A stretch of DNA of 19,708 nt from Caulobacter sp. (GTDB lineage: Bacteria > Pseudomonadota > Alphaproteobacteria > Caulobacterales > Caulobacteraceae). Shown here one piece after another: positions 1 through 6,827 of this stretch. Below the pieces are notes generated by a model. That model was not told the DNA's origin. It saw only the letters and a program-made list of their open reading frames with translations, and did no database searches. Each line of letters begins with the position of its first letter. Position 1 is the stretch's first letter. A program made the position numbers and the translations under genes. The stretch lies in contig JAQGIN010000545.1 in NCBI GenBank assembly GCA_028291125.1, forward strand, positions 1 through 19,708. The letters are read 5' to 3'.

Positions 1-2
1 GC

Positions 3-137
3 TATCGCCTGCTGGTGTCGGCCATCGGCGGCGACACCCTGTACGTCGAGATCACGCCCTCGCAGATGGACGAGATCATCGAGTCGCTGGAGGACGCCCT
101 GGGCGACGGCGGCGGCGAGGGCGTCGAGCTGCAATAG
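3..137 (+). CDS. C-terminal fragment of an unidentified protein (5' end outside window)
   Basis: The frame is open from the window edge to a TAG at 135-137 and gives 44 residues, beginning YRLLVSAIGGDTLYVEITPS and ending GGGEGVELQ. The composition is acidic, with the segment DEIIESLEDALGD followed by a glycine-rich tail. There is no recognisable domain in this remnant, so no function is assigned. A GC-rich hairpin at 163-188 follows the stop and separates it from the convergent MocR-type gene. The call rests on codon usage typical of the neighbours (G/C at third positions) and on the fit between the stop codon and the hairpin. Confidence 0.55.
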   Translation, partial: YRLLVSAIGGDTLYVEITPSQMDEIIESLEDALGDGGGEGVELQ

Positions 138-162
138 GGGGCGTCGCGCCGCTGATCTCGAG

Positions 163-188
163 GATCCTCCCCCCTCAGGGGGAGGATC
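163..188. terminator. Hairpin between convergent genes
   Basis: An 11-bp perfect stem (GATCCTCCCCC pairing with GGGGGAGGATC) closes a 4-nt loop. It lies between the stop of the left-edge gene (137) and the stop of the convergent MocR-type gene (198). There is no T tract on either side, so it may end transcription only weakly or may instead be a 3' stability hairpin. Confidence 0.45.
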
Positions 189-197
189 GAGGGCGCC

Positions 198-1577
198 TTA
201 TCCCTCCGCCAGCAACGCCGCCACCCCCCGCAACGCCTCGGCCAGCACCGCCCGCTGGGTCGGCGCCCCGAGCGAGATGCGCAGGCCGTTGGCGGTGACC
301 CCCGGGGCGGCGAAGGCGTCGGCCGCCGCCAGGGCCAGGCCGCGTCGGCGGCCGGCGTCGCGCAGTCGGTGGCTGTCCCAGGCGGCCGGCAGGTCGAGCC
401 AGACATGGACGCCGTCCGGTCCGCCGCGGGCCGCCGGCAGGATCTCGCGGGCGATGGCCTGGCGGGCGGCGGCCTCGCGCCGCACGCCCTGCAGCAGGGC
501 CTCGGCGACGCCGTCGTGGATCCAGCGGGTGACCACCGTGCCGATCAGCGGCGAGGCCATCTGCGACACCGCCCGCAGCGCCTGGGCCAGCCGTTCGGCC
601 GCCGCGGCGTCGGGGGCGACCACGAAGGCGATCCTCAGCCCCGGCGACAGGGCCTTGGCCAGGGTGGCGACGTGGAAGCAGACCTCCGGCGCCAGCCGGG
701 CCAGGGCGGGCAGAGGATGGTCGGCCAGGCGGCCATAGGCGTCGTCCTCGAGGATCGGCACGCCCGTGCGCCGGCCGACGGCGGCGATCTGTGCACGCCT
801 CGTCTCGCCCATCGTCCGGGTGGTGGGGTTCTGCAGGGCGGGGACCAGATAGATCGCCTTGGGCCGGCGCTGGGCGCACAGCCGCTCCAGCGCCTTCGGC
901 TCCAGCCCGTCATCGTCGACGGGACAGGCGATCAGCCTCAGGCCCAGATGGGCCGCCAGGGTCAGCAGGCCGGGATAGGTCAAGGGCTCGACGATCACCG
1001 CGTCGCCGGGCCGGGCCAGGCTGGTGAGCACCGCGGCCAGGGCGGTCTGGGCCCCGGCGCAGACCAGGACGCGGTCGGGCGCCACCGCGCCCAGGCCGGG
1101 AGCCAGCCACTGGGCCGCCGCCGTCCGCTGGGCCAGCGAGCCGGCCCCGGGGTGGTAGGCCATCATCGCCGCCGGATCGACGTGGTCCAGCACCGCCTTG
1201 GTGGTGTCCTTCAGCAGGCCGGCCAGCGACAGGCCCAGCGGCGGGGGCGGCAGGTTCATGCTCAGATCGACCAGGCCGGCCTCGTCCGGCTCGGCCCGCC
1301 GGCGCACGAAGGTGCCGCGACCGACCGCGCCTTCGACCAGGCCGCGTTCCTGGGCCAGGGCGTAGGCGCGGGTGATGGTGGTGAAGTCGACGCCGAGCAG
1401 GGCGGCCACCGCCCGCTGCGGCGGCAGCTGGTCGCCGGCCTGCAGCTCGCCCTCGGCGACGGCGGCCTCAAGGGCGGCGACCAGGCGCTGATAGAGCGGA
1501 CCATCCAGGGCCTGGACGCGTTTCAGCCAGGCGGCGTTGGCGGCGGGGATTGCGCTTGGCATGCCGAATCCATACAT
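198..1577 (-). CDS. MocR-type GntR regulator with aminotransferase domain
   Basis: This 459-residue protein has the MocR/PdxR architecture. A GntR winged helix spans residues about 25-92 (GELQAGDQLPPQRAVAALLG, then GAVGRGTFVRRR). A fold-type I PLP-dependent aminotransferase-like domain spans about 110-459. Expected PLP contacts are visible: N250 in QNPTTRTM, D278 in EDDAYG, the Schiff-base lysine K308 in ATLAKALSPGLR, and R315. Family members bind DNA and use PLP or its adducts as effector; the target pathway cannot be told from sequence. The length is normal for the family. The ATG at 1577 lies inside a large inverted repeat; an in-frame ATG at 1562 (MPSAIP) is the alternative start. The gene is divergent from the DUF983 gene, which it may co-regulate along with itself. 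Confidence 0.9.
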   Translation of the reverse strand: MYGFGMPSAIPAANAAWLKRVQALDGPLYQRLVAALEAAVAEGELQAGDQLPPQRAVAALLGVDFTTITRAYALAQERGLVEGAVGRGTFVRRRAEPDEAGLVDLSMNLPPPPLGLSLAGLLKDTTKAVLDHVDPAAMMAYHPGAGSLAQRTAAAQWLAPGLGAVAPDRVLVCAGAQTALAAVLTSLARPGDAVIVEPLTYPGLLTLAAHLGLRLIACPVDDDGLEPKALERLCAQRRPKAIYLVPALQNPTTRTMGETRRAQIAAVGRRTGVPILEDDAYGRLADHPLPALARLAPEVCFHVATLAKALSPGLRIAFVVAPDAAAAERLAQALRAVSQMASPLIGTVVTRWIHDGVAEALLQGVRREAAARQAIAREILPAARGGPDGVHVWLDLPAAWDSHRLRDAGRRRGLALAAADAFAAPGVTANGLRISLGAPTQRAVLAEALRGVAALLAEG

Positions 1578-1606
1578 TATCTTTCGAATGTATGGATCAA
1601 TTCGGC
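1563..1606. promoter_or_regulatory. Nested inverted repeat, candidate MocR operator
   Basis: CCATACATT (1570-1578) is matched by its exact reverse complement AATGTATGG (1587-1595) across 8 nt. Outside these arms GCCGAAT (1563-1569) pairs with ATTCGGC (1600-1606). The inner left arm contains the start codon of the MocR-type gene, so a bound protein would cover its own start site and the upstream region of the DUF983 gene. MocR regulators commonly autoregulate from such divergent intergenic sites. That this protein binds here is inference. Confidence 0.6.
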
Positions 1607-1627
1607 GATTGTAGGTAGGACTTTGTG

Positions 1628-2023
1628 ATGGTCGACCCGGTCTATGACTCTCCGTCCCCGCTGATCGCCGGGCTGAAGTGCCGTTGCCCGCGCTGCGGCG
1701 TGGGCAAGCTGTTCAAGGGTTTCCTCAGCCTGGCCAAGGCCTGCGACAAGTGCGGCCTGGATTTCGGCTTCGCCGATCCGGCCGACGGCCCGGCGTTTTT
1801 CGTGATGAGCGGCGTCGGCATCGTCATTATCGGCCTGTTCGCCTGGATCGAGGTGCGCTTCCATCCGCCGATCTGGGTGCACTTCGTCACCGTCTTCCCG
1901 GCCCTGATCATCACCTGTTTGGGCGCCTTGCGGCCGGTCAAGGCCTGGCTTGTGGCCTCGCAATACATCCACAAGGCCGAGGAAGGCCGTTTCGAGAGCG
2001 TCGGCAAGCACGGTCCTTTTTAG
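1628..2023 (+). CDS. DUF983 family zinc-ribbon membrane protein
   Basis: This 131-residue protein matches the DUF983 pattern. Two CxxC pairs form an N-terminal zinc-ribbon-like motif (C20-P-R-C23 and C39-D-K-C42). The conserved DPADGPAFFVM stretch follows, then two hydrophobic membrane segments at about 57-75 and 84-104, and a short basic tail. The biochemical role of the family is unknown; some members neighbour respiratory or membrane-biogenesis genes. AGGTAGGA at 1613-1620 is a good ribosome-binding site, 7 nt from the ATG at 1628. GTG at 1625 is a possible alternative start but is spaced less well. The gene is divergent from the MocR-type regulator and shares its palindrome-bearing intergenic region. 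Confidence 0.85.
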   Translation: MVDPVYDSPSPLIAGLKCRCPRCGVGKLFKGFLSLAKACDKCGLDFGFADPADGPAFFVMSGVGIVIIGLFAWIEVRFHPPIWVHFVTVFPALIITCLGALRPVKAWLVASQYIHKAEEGRFESVGKHGPF

Positions 2024-2156
2024 GGTAAACGCCGGAAACGCTGGCCCAAACCGTCTGAATCAGCCATCACAGTCGACAGCAGCTGGTTGTGGCGCGAAAG
2101 TAGCGCCGTGCGTGGATGCTATCCAAAGACGAACTCAGAACGGAAACGTCAGTCCC

Positions 2157-2441
2157 ATGAACCAATCTGAACTCATCGCCAAGGTCGCCTCCGACGCCGG
2201 CGTGTCCCAAGCCGAAGCCGGCCGTCTGATCGACGCCACCTTCTCGGCTATCAGCGGCAGCCTGGCCAAGGGCGAAGAAGTCCGCCTGTCGTCGCTGGGC
2301 ATTTTCGACGTGGCCGATCGCGCCGCGCGCGAAGGCCGTAACCCCGCCACGGGCGCGGCCATCCAGATCGCCGCCACCAAGGCGGTCCGCTTCCGCCCGT
2401 CCAAGGGTCTGAAAGACACCGTGGCCGGCGCCAAGAAGTAA
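2157..2441 (+). CDS. HU-family DNA-binding protein
   Basis: This 94-residue protein is the normal size for a bacterial HU subunit. The N-terminal helical dimerisation part (MNQSELIAKVASDAGVSQAE) is followed by the beta-arm region carrying the family signature GRNPATGAAIQIAATKAVRF at residues 60-79, including the arm-tip RNPATG. It ends in PSKGLKDTV, the usual C-terminal helix. HU dimers bend and compact DNA in the nucleoid without strong sequence specificity. The ATG at 2157 is preceded by a modest GGAAA-type site. The frame is open further upstream, but that extension lacks family similarity. A strong intrinsic terminator directly follows, so the gene is probably monocistronic. Confidence 0.92.
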   Translation: MNQSELIAKVASDAGVSQAEAGRLIDATFSAISGSLAKGEEVRLSSLGIFDVADRAAREGRNPATGAAIQIAATKAVRFRPSKGLKDTVAGAKK

Positions 2442-2455
2442 GCACTCCAAGAGAT

Positions 2456-2488
2456 CGGCGGCGGGCGCTGGCGTCCGCCGCCGGTTTT
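2456..2488 (+). terminator. Rho-independent terminator of the HU gene
   Basis: A 12-bp G/C-rich stem (left arm starting CGGCGGCGGG at 2456, right arm ending CCGCCGCCG at 2483, with one G-U pair) closes a CTGG loop and is followed by TTTT at 2485-2488. It lies 14 nt after the HU stop and ends just before the stop codon of the convergent antiporter gene at 2489. Confidence 0.85.
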
Positions 2489-3832
2489 CTAGTCGGAACG
2501 GCCGTCGCGCCGGGGCCTCGTCGCCCGGGCCGCTTGGTCACGGCGTTTCGCCTCCATCAAGCCCAGTTCATCGACGCCCGCCGGCGCGCCCTCCAGCGAG
2601 ACCGGCCGCCCGCGCCGATCGATCCACCGCATCATCGGCGTCGCCGTGATCCCGTGGATGACGATCGAGATCAGCACCACGAAGCCGGTGATCGCCCATA
2701 GCCTGTCCCAGCCCTCGAAGCGGCCGTGGTTGAGGGCGTAGGCCAGATAGTAGAACGACCCGATTCCCCGGATGCCGAGGAAGCCGATCAGCAGTCGGTC
2801 GCGCTGCGGCAAGGCCGTGCCGATCAGGCCGACCCAACCGGCCAGCGGCCGCACCACGAACAGCAGCACCAGGCCCAGGGCGGCGTCGCGCCAGGTCAGG
2901 GAGGCCAGCAGGCCCGAGGCGATGGCCCCGCCGAACAGCACCAAGACCAGCAGCATCAGCAGCCGTTCGATCTGCTCGGCGAAGTCGTGCATCTCCTCGT
3001 GGAAGGCGTGGTCGCGCTCGGTGGCCCGCAGGGCCAGGGCGGCGACGAACACCGCCAGGAAGCCGTAGCCGTGGACCGCCTCGGTGATCCCGTAGGCGAC
3101 GAAGGTGGCCCCCAGGGCCACCAGGCCGTCGCCGGTGCCCGACAGCCGCGCCCGCGGGGCCCGGAAGGTCAGCCAGCCCAGGGCCTTGCCGACCAGCCAG
3201 CCGACCCCGCCGCCGGCCGCCACCCGCCACAGTCCGTCGACGCCGGCCCAGTCGGTCAGCAGCTTGGGGGTGACGACGCCCGCGGCGGCGATGGCGATGG
3301 CCAGGTGCACGAACGGGAAGGCGAAGCCGTCGTTCAGCCCCGCCTCCGAGGTCAGGGCGAAGCGCACCTCGCCGTCCTCGCCCGAACGCGGCGGTCCGAC
3401 CTGGACGTCCGAGGCCAGCACCGGATCGGTCGGGGCTAGCACCGCCCCCAGCAGCAGGGCCGAGGCCAGGCCCAGCCCCAGGCCGTGGACGCCCATCAGC
3501 GTCACCCCGGCGATCGACAGCGGCATGGTGATGGCGATCAGCCGCCAGCTCGAGCTCCAGGCCCGCCAGCCGATGCGGCGGTCGATCTTCAGCCCCGCCC
3601 CCATCAGCGAGACGATGACCACCAGCTCGGTCAGGTGCTCGGTCAGGGTCGAGAACCGCAGCGGATTGGGCCGGAACGACAGGGCCCCGCTGGCGAACAC
3701 CAGCACGCCCAGGCCGACACAGGAGATGGCCAGCGACAGCGGCAGCTTGCGCAGGGCCAGCGGCAGCCAAGAGATCAGCAGCACCACGACGCCGAGGCCG
3801 AGCAGGAACAGGATGTAGGGATCGAAAGGCAT
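2489..3832 (-). CDS. CPA1-type cation:proton antiporter
   Basis: This 447-residue polytopic membrane protein has the layout of a monovalent cation/H+ exchanger domain with about 12 hydrophobic segments. It carries the TDP motif (T135-D136-P137 in VLAPTDPVLA) and the ND pair (N167-D168 in TSEAGLNDGFAF) typical of NhaP/CPA1 exchangers, where the ND aspartate takes part in ion and proton binding. The C-terminal 35 residues are charged and cytoplasmic (EAKRRDQAARATRPRR). Whether it carries Na+ or K+ cannot be read from sequence. The ATG at 3832 is the first in frame and leads straight into the first membrane segment; the upstream ribosome site is weak. It is convergent with the HU gene and divergent from the iron permease family gene. 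Confidence 0.9.
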   Translation of the reverse strand: MPFDPYILFLLGLGVVVLLISWLPLALRKLPLSLAISCVGLGVLVFASGALSFRPNPLRFSTLTEHLTELVVIVSLMGAGLKIDRRIGWRAWSSSWRLIAITMPLSIAGVTLMGVHGLGLGLASALLLGAVLAPTDPVLASDVQVGPPRSGEDGEVRFALTSEAGLNDGFAFPFVHLAIAIAAAGVVTPKLLTDWAGVDGLWRVAAGGGVGWLVGKALGWLTFRAPRARLSGTGDGLVALGATFVAYGITEAVHGYGFLAVFVAALALRATERDHAFHEEMHDFAEQIERLLMLLVLVLFGGAIASGLLASLTWRDAALGLVLLFVVRPLAGWVGLIGTALPQRDRLLIGFLGIRGIGSFYYLAYALNHGRFEGWDRLWAITGFVVLISIVIHGITATPMMRWIDRRGRPVSLEGAPAGVDELGLMEAKRRDQAARATRPRRDGRSD

Positions 3833-3884
3833 GGGGGTCTAACGCGCCGGACGGGACATGGTCGGTCTTTCCTTTCGCCGCCGT

Positions 3885-3910
3885 CGAACGAAAGCGCGGC
3901 TCGGTCCGTT
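3885..3910 (+). promoter_or_regulatory. Candidate EcfG (general stress) promoter of the iron-permease family gene
   Basis: CGAAC at 3885-3889 is followed after 17 nt by CGTT at 3907-3910. The alphaproteobacterial general-stress sigma factor consensus is GGAAC-N16/17-CGTT, so the -35 has one mismatch in its first base. The predicted transcription start would be about 20-25 nt before the ATG at 3939. The same N17 spacing recurs upstream of the hemerythrin-like gene at the right edge. Confidence 0.45.
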
Positions 3911-3938
3911 ATCGCAGATCACGGCTCAGAGAGAGATC

Positions 3939-4424
3939 ATGGACAAGCAATTCGCCAAGTTCGCCAACGCCACGGCGCGGATCTCCGGCAGTCCGCCGGC
4001 CTTCCTGATCTGCCTTTTCGTGGTGGCGGCCTGGGCCCTGTCGGGGCCGGTGTTCGGCTTTTCCGAGACCTGGCAGCTGGTGATCAACACCGGCACCACC
4101 ATCGTCACCTTCCTGATGGTGTTCCTGATCCAGAACACCCAGAACCGCGACGGCCTGGCGCTGCAGACCAAGCTCGACGAGCTGATCCTGTCGTCCGAGG
4201 CCGATAACGAGTTCATGGGTATCGAGAAACTGACCGACAAGGAGCTGGAGGTGCTGCGCGAGCGTTGCGAGAAGCAGGCCCGGCGCAGCGCCGCCGTGGC
4301 GGCCAAGGCCGAGGCCGAGAAGAAGGCGCGCGACAAGGCCCGCAAGACCACCCCGGCGGCGGCCCAGCCGCGCAAGCGGGCGACGGGGCATGCGAAGCCG
4401 GCGGCCAAGAGGGCCAAGGCCTAG
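3939..4424 (+). CDS. Low-affinity iron permease family protein
   Basis: This 161-residue protein matches the bacterial members of the low-affinity iron permease family. Two membrane segments lie at about 20-42 and 45-66, followed by the conserved VFLIQNTQNRDGLALQTKLD and the ELIL helix. The C-terminal third (from about residue 105) is an alanine/lysine/arginine-rich tail resembling histone H1-like tails, which may be an extended cytoplasmic or nucleic-acid-contacting region. Iron transport is inferred only from the family name and is poorly established for the bacterial proteins. The ATG at 3939 is supported by the AGAGAGAG ribosome site ending just before it; the frame upstream encodes an arginine-rich non-family stretch. 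It ends beside repeat element A1. Confidence 0.85.
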   Translation: MDKQFAKFANATARISGSPPAFLICLFVVAAWALSGPVFGFSETWQLVINTGTTIVTFLMVFLIQNTQNRDGLALQTKLDELILSSEADNEFMGIEKLTDKELEVLRERCEKQARRSAAVAAKAEAEKKARDKARKTTPAAAQPRKRATGHAKPAAKRAKA

Positions 4425-4437
4425 GCGGCGGGGCCGC

Positions 4438-4527
4438 CCTCGTCCTTCGACAAGCTCAGGATGAGGGCTCCTTTTAGCGCCGCGCTCGCCTGCGAAATCC
4501 TCATCCTGAGCTTGTCGAAGGACGAGG
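4438..4527. repeat. Palindromic repeat pair, family A copy 1 (BIME-like)
   Basis: Two perfect 29-bp inverted arms (4438-4466 and 4499-4527) flank a 32-nt spacer. The right-hand unit is CCTCATCC...GGACGAGG around a CTTGTCGAAG core. Each arm is itself flanked by its own complementary bases, for example GCGAAATCCTC before and GAGGATTTCGC after the right arm. It lies between the stops of two convergent genes. Related pairs are at 6446-6531 and 14818-14903. Confidence 0.9.
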
Positions 4528-4547
4528 ATTTCGCGCCGCCGACGCCG

Positions 4548-4859
4548 CTACTTCTTCTCCAGCAGCAAGGTTCCCTGCTTCTGCACCTGGCCCTTGATCT
4601 TGCCGGCGATCATGCCCAGCAGACCGGGCAGCACCACCTCCATGCGCACCGCGTCGCCCAGCACGTGCAGGACGCCGGTGATGGTCTGGCCCATGGTCTG
4701 GGCCGAGAAGGTCATCTGGTCGCCGTCCCAGGTCTGGTGAACCTTGGCCAGCCCGCCGCCGGCCTGGCCGACCAGCTGGGCCAGGCCTTCCTCGATGCGC
4801 CGCCGGGCCTCCGGGACGCCCAGGGCGTGGGGGATGACGATGGTGATCGGCTTGGACAT
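4548..4859 (-). CDS. Polyhydroxyalkanoic acid system family protein
   Basis: This 103-residue protein matches the small family annotated as polyhydroxyalkanoic acid system or granule-region protein. The N-terminal MSKPITIVIPHALGVPEARR is followed by EEGLAQLVGQAGG, a central WDGDQMTFSAQTMGQTITG strand region, and LPGLLGMIAGKIKGQVQKQG at the C-terminal end. There is no signal peptide or membrane segment, so it is cytoplasmic. Members are often encoded near polymer synthesis genes, but none is here, so a role in storage-granule metabolism is by family association only. The ATG at 4859 follows a GAGG-like site. It is divergent from a small membrane-peptide gene and convergent with the iron permease family gene across repeat A1. 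Confidence 0.8.
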   Translation of the reverse strand: MSKPITIVIPHALGVPEARRRIEEGLAQLVGQAGGGLAKVHQTWDGDQMTFSAQTMGQTITGVLHVLGDAVRMEVVLPGLLGMIAGKIKGQVQKQGTLLLEKK

Positions 4860-4982
4860 CGGGACGGCCTCTTCGCGCCCTGGCTAAAAGCCCGGCGCCG
4901 GGAAAGGTTCGAAAGGCGCGGCGCGCTGCGTCCGCTTCTGACGTATGGCCCGGCCAGGGTGGCGCTGTCCAGGGAGACCACC

Positions 4983-5162
4983 ATGACCGACTTCGCTATG
5001 CCGCTCCGCTTCTCCGCCGCTCGCGCCTCGAACCGCCGCCCGCTGACGCCGGCCTATGTCGGCGTGCTGCTGGTCTGGGCCGGCCTGTTCCTGATCCGCC
5101 CGCGCCTGGCGCTGCGGTTGTTTGCCGAACGCCGGGCCGACTCGCCGATCCCGCGCTGGTGA
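4983..5162 (+). CDS. Small single-pass membrane protein, 59 residues
   Basis: The short frame MTDFAMPLRFSAARASNRRP... has one hydrophobic segment at about residues 25-38 (YVGVLLVWAGLFLI), followed by the basic RPRLALRLFAERR. This gives a likely single-pass inner-membrane peptide with positive charges on both sides. The ATG at 4983 is preceded by AGGGAGA at a good distance, the best evidence that it is translated. The frame stays open upstream into repeat A1, but that extension contains the repeat and is not coding. No family is recognised and no function is proposed. A palindromic element of family B follows the stop. Confidence 0.5.
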   Translation: MTDFAMPLRFSAARASNRRPLTPAYVGVLLVWAGLFLIRPRLALRLFAERRADSPIPRW

Positions 5163-5182
5163 GAGGCCTCCTCCCCCCACGC

Positions 5183-5318
5183 CCGTCATCCTAGGCCTTG
5201 TGCCTAGGACCCCTGTTTCAGCTTCCACGTGAGGTGCCGCGACGGCGCCGCGCGGCGCCGTCCCCCACCGCACCTGCAGCGGACAGAGGGATCCTAGGCA
5301 CAAGGCCTAGGATGACGG
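5183..5318. repeat. 136-bp palindromic element, family B copy 1
   Basis: Perfect 27-bp inverted ends (5183-5209 and 5292-5318) start CCGTCATCC and end GGATGACGG. Each end contains its own small hairpin (CCTAGGC, 5-nt loop, GCCTAGG). A perfect 22-bp palindrome (half GACGGCGCCGC) sits at 5241-5262, slightly off centre. A second copy of identical length and layout but opposite orientation is at 19416-19551. It lies between the 59-residue peptide gene and the epimerase-type gene. Confidence 0.85.
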
Positions 5319-5386
5319 TGTGAAAAGGGAAGGGGCGGAGCGCGCGTCACCCTAGCGCCACGGCGCGGCCCCGCTAAGCTGCCGCG

Positions 5387-6400
5387 ATGTCCCGCACCTT
5401 CGTCGCCGCCGCCGTCAGCCATCCGCTCAAGGCCCCGTTCCGCATCTCGCGCGGCGTCAAGACCGCCGCCGAGGTGGTCACCGTGACGCTGGCCGAGGCC
5501 GGCGCGATCGGCCGGGGCGAGAGCGTGCCCTATGGCCGCTACGGCGAGACCGTCGACAGCGTGCTGGCGCAGCTGGCCCCGCTGGCGGGCGCCTTCGCCG
5601 ACGGCGCGACCGAGGCCGAGCTGGTCGCTGGCCTGCCGGCCGGCGCGGCCCGCAACGCCGTCGACTGCGCGCTGTGGGACCTGCGGGCCCGGCGCACCGG
5701 CGTCAGCGTCGCCCAGGCCACCGGCCTGGCCGTTCCGCCGTCGCTGGTCACCGCCGTCACCGTCAGCCTCGACGCGCCCGAGGCCATGGCCGCCGCGGCG
5801 CGGGCGGTGGCCGACGCGCCGCTGATCAAGGTCAAGCTGAGCGCCGACGACCCGGCCGCCCGCCTGCGGGCGGTGGCCAAGGCCGCCCCCGGCGCCCGGC
5901 TGATCGTCGACCCCAACGAGGGCTGGACCTTCGCCATTCTCGACGGGCTCAAGCCGCTGCTGGCCGACCTCGACATCGCCCTGATCGAACAGCCGCTGCC
6001 GGCCGACGACGACGCGGCGTTGGAGGGCTACGACCCGCCGTTCGTGATCTGCGCCGATGAGTCGGCCCATGTCGCCGGCGACCTGGCCGCCCTGCGCGGC
6101 CGCTACCGGGCGGTCAACCTCAAGCTCGACAAGGCCGGCGGGCTGACCGAGGCCCTGGCCATGCTGGAGACGGCCCGCGGCCTGGGCTTCACCCTGATGA
6201 CCGGCTGCATGGTCGCCTCGTCGCTGGGCATAGCCCCGGCCCTGCACCTGGGGGCGGCCTGCGACTTCGCCGACCTCGACGGCCCCTGGTGGCTGGCCCG
6301 CGACCATCCCGGCGGCGCCCGGGTGGACCACGGGCGGCTCGCCCCGCCGGCCCCGGGCTTCTGGGGCGACGGGATCACGGCGCGGGGGCTGTGGCTGTAG
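5387..6400 (+). CDS. Dipeptide epimerase / N-acyl amino acid racemase-type enolase
   Basis: This 337-residue member of the enolase superfamily belongs to the muconate-lactonising/L-Ala-D/L-Glu epimerase subgroup. Visible catalytic signature: KVK at 148-150 (K150 as one acid/base lysine), metal ligands D175 (VDPNEGW), E201 (IEQPLP) and D224 (CADES), and the second lysine K246 (NLKLDKAGG), with a late DLDGP at 297-301. Such enzymes epimerise the alpha carbon of dipeptides such as L-Ala-D-Glu in murein recycling; alphaproteobacterial relatives racemise N-acetyl-D-glutamate (DgcA), which is an alternative. There is no signal peptide, so it is cytoplasmic. ATG 5387 is the natural start. It is convergent with the 63-residue gene across repeat A2. 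Confidence 0.88.
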   Translation: MSRTFVAAAVSHPLKAPFRISRGVKTAAEVVTVTLAEAGAIGRGESVPYGRYGETVDSVLAQLAPLAGAFADGATEAELVAGLPAGAARNAVDCALWDLRARRTGVSVAQATGLAVPPSLVTAVTVSLDAPEAMAAAARAVADAPLIKVKLSADDPAARLRAVAKAAPGARLIVDPNEGWTFAILDGLKPLLADLDIALIEQPLPADDDAALEGYDPPFVICADESAHVAGDLAALRGRYRAVNLKLDKAGGLTEALAMLETARGLGFTLMTGCMVASSLGIAPALHLGAACDFADLDGPWWLARDHPGGARVDHGRLAPPAPGFWGDGITARGLWL

Positions 6401-6445
6401 GTTCCGTGGACACTTGCGCTTCCTCCCGCAATTCAGCGGGCCCGC

Positions 6446-6531
6446 CCTCGTCCTTCGACAAGCTCAGGATGAGGGTTATCTTGGCGGCCGTGCAGTCGAA
6501 AACCTCATCCTGAGCTTGTCGAAGGACGAGG
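6446..6531. repeat. Palindromic repeat pair, family A copy 2
   Basis: Perfect 29-bp arms at 6446-6474 and 6503-6531 are identical in sequence to those of copy 1 but separated by a different 28-nt spacer. The right arm is bracketed by CGAAAACCTC and GAGGTTTTCG. This extends the hairpin by bases that differ from copy 1 but still pair. A further 9-bp inverted repeat, GTGGACACT (6406-6414) and AGTGTCCAC (6551-6559), encloses the whole element. It lies between two convergent genes. Confidence 0.9.
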
Positions 6532-6569
6532 TTTTCGCACCCCGGCGCTGAGTGTCCACAAGCTGTAGC

Positions 6570-6761
6570 CTAGAACGCCCCGGGCTGGGTTGCGGGGTGG
6601 ATCGAGCGCAGCATGTCCAGCGCCTGGTTGATCTTGGCGTTGCCGCGTTCGAGATCGGCCAGGCCGCCGTCGACGTTTCCCGCCCGGATGGCCTTGATGC
6701 CGCTTTCCAGGCTGGTCTGCAGCGCGTCCTCCAGCTGAGCGATCACCATCTCGAAGTCCAT
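6570..6761 (-). CDS. Conserved-looking small hypothetical protein, 63 residues
   Basis: The small soluble protein MDFEMVIAQLEDALQTSLES... is predicted to be largely helical, two amphipathic helices separated by the turn RAGNVDGG (LADLERGNAKINQALDML in the second). There is no signal peptide or membrane segment. An AGAGAGG ribosome-binding site sits 5 nt before the ATG at 6761, which supports translation. No family is recognised. It ends just downstream of repeat A2 and lies 66 nt downstream of the secreted hydrolase gene on the same strand, so it could be read from that promoter, but nothing ties it to uronate metabolism. Confidence 0.6.
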   Translation of the reverse strand: MDFEMVIAQLEDALQTSLESGIKAIRAGNVDGGLADLERGNAKINQALDMLRSIHPATQPGAF

Positions 6762-6827
6762 GCGCGCGCCTCTCTGCTTCCGAGACAGGGTAACGCCCTC
6801 GGCGTCGATTGGCCCCCTCGAAAGCGC

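Noticed and set aside
369..1628. A 419-codon plus-strand frame opposite the MocR-type gene, and similar frames at 8241-9728 (minus) and 10972-12534 (minus)
   Set aside because: All are shadows of genes with clear domains and have compositions rich in Q, R, G and H with no recognisable fold.
1950..2156. Longer N-terminal extension of the HU-family gene
   Set aside because: It overlaps the DUF983 gene in another frame and has no HU similarity. The normal HU length is reached from the ATG at 2157.
4430..4530. Possible CRISPR array from the repeated 29-bp units
   Set aside because: The units are inverted rather than tandem direct repeats, come in pairs with one short spacer, and are dispersed over 10 kb. 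No cas gene is seen.
4860..4960. EcfG-like promoter on the minus strand before the polyhydroxyalkanoate-system gene (CGAAC followed 16 nt later by CTTT)
   Set aside because: Both the -35 and -10 carry mismatches, so it is not distinguishable from chance.
4461..4982. Longer N-terminal extension of the 59-residue membrane peptide
   Set aside because: The extension is translated repeat A1 and antisense to the polyhydroxyalkanoate-system gene. The ribosome site supports the ATG at 4983.
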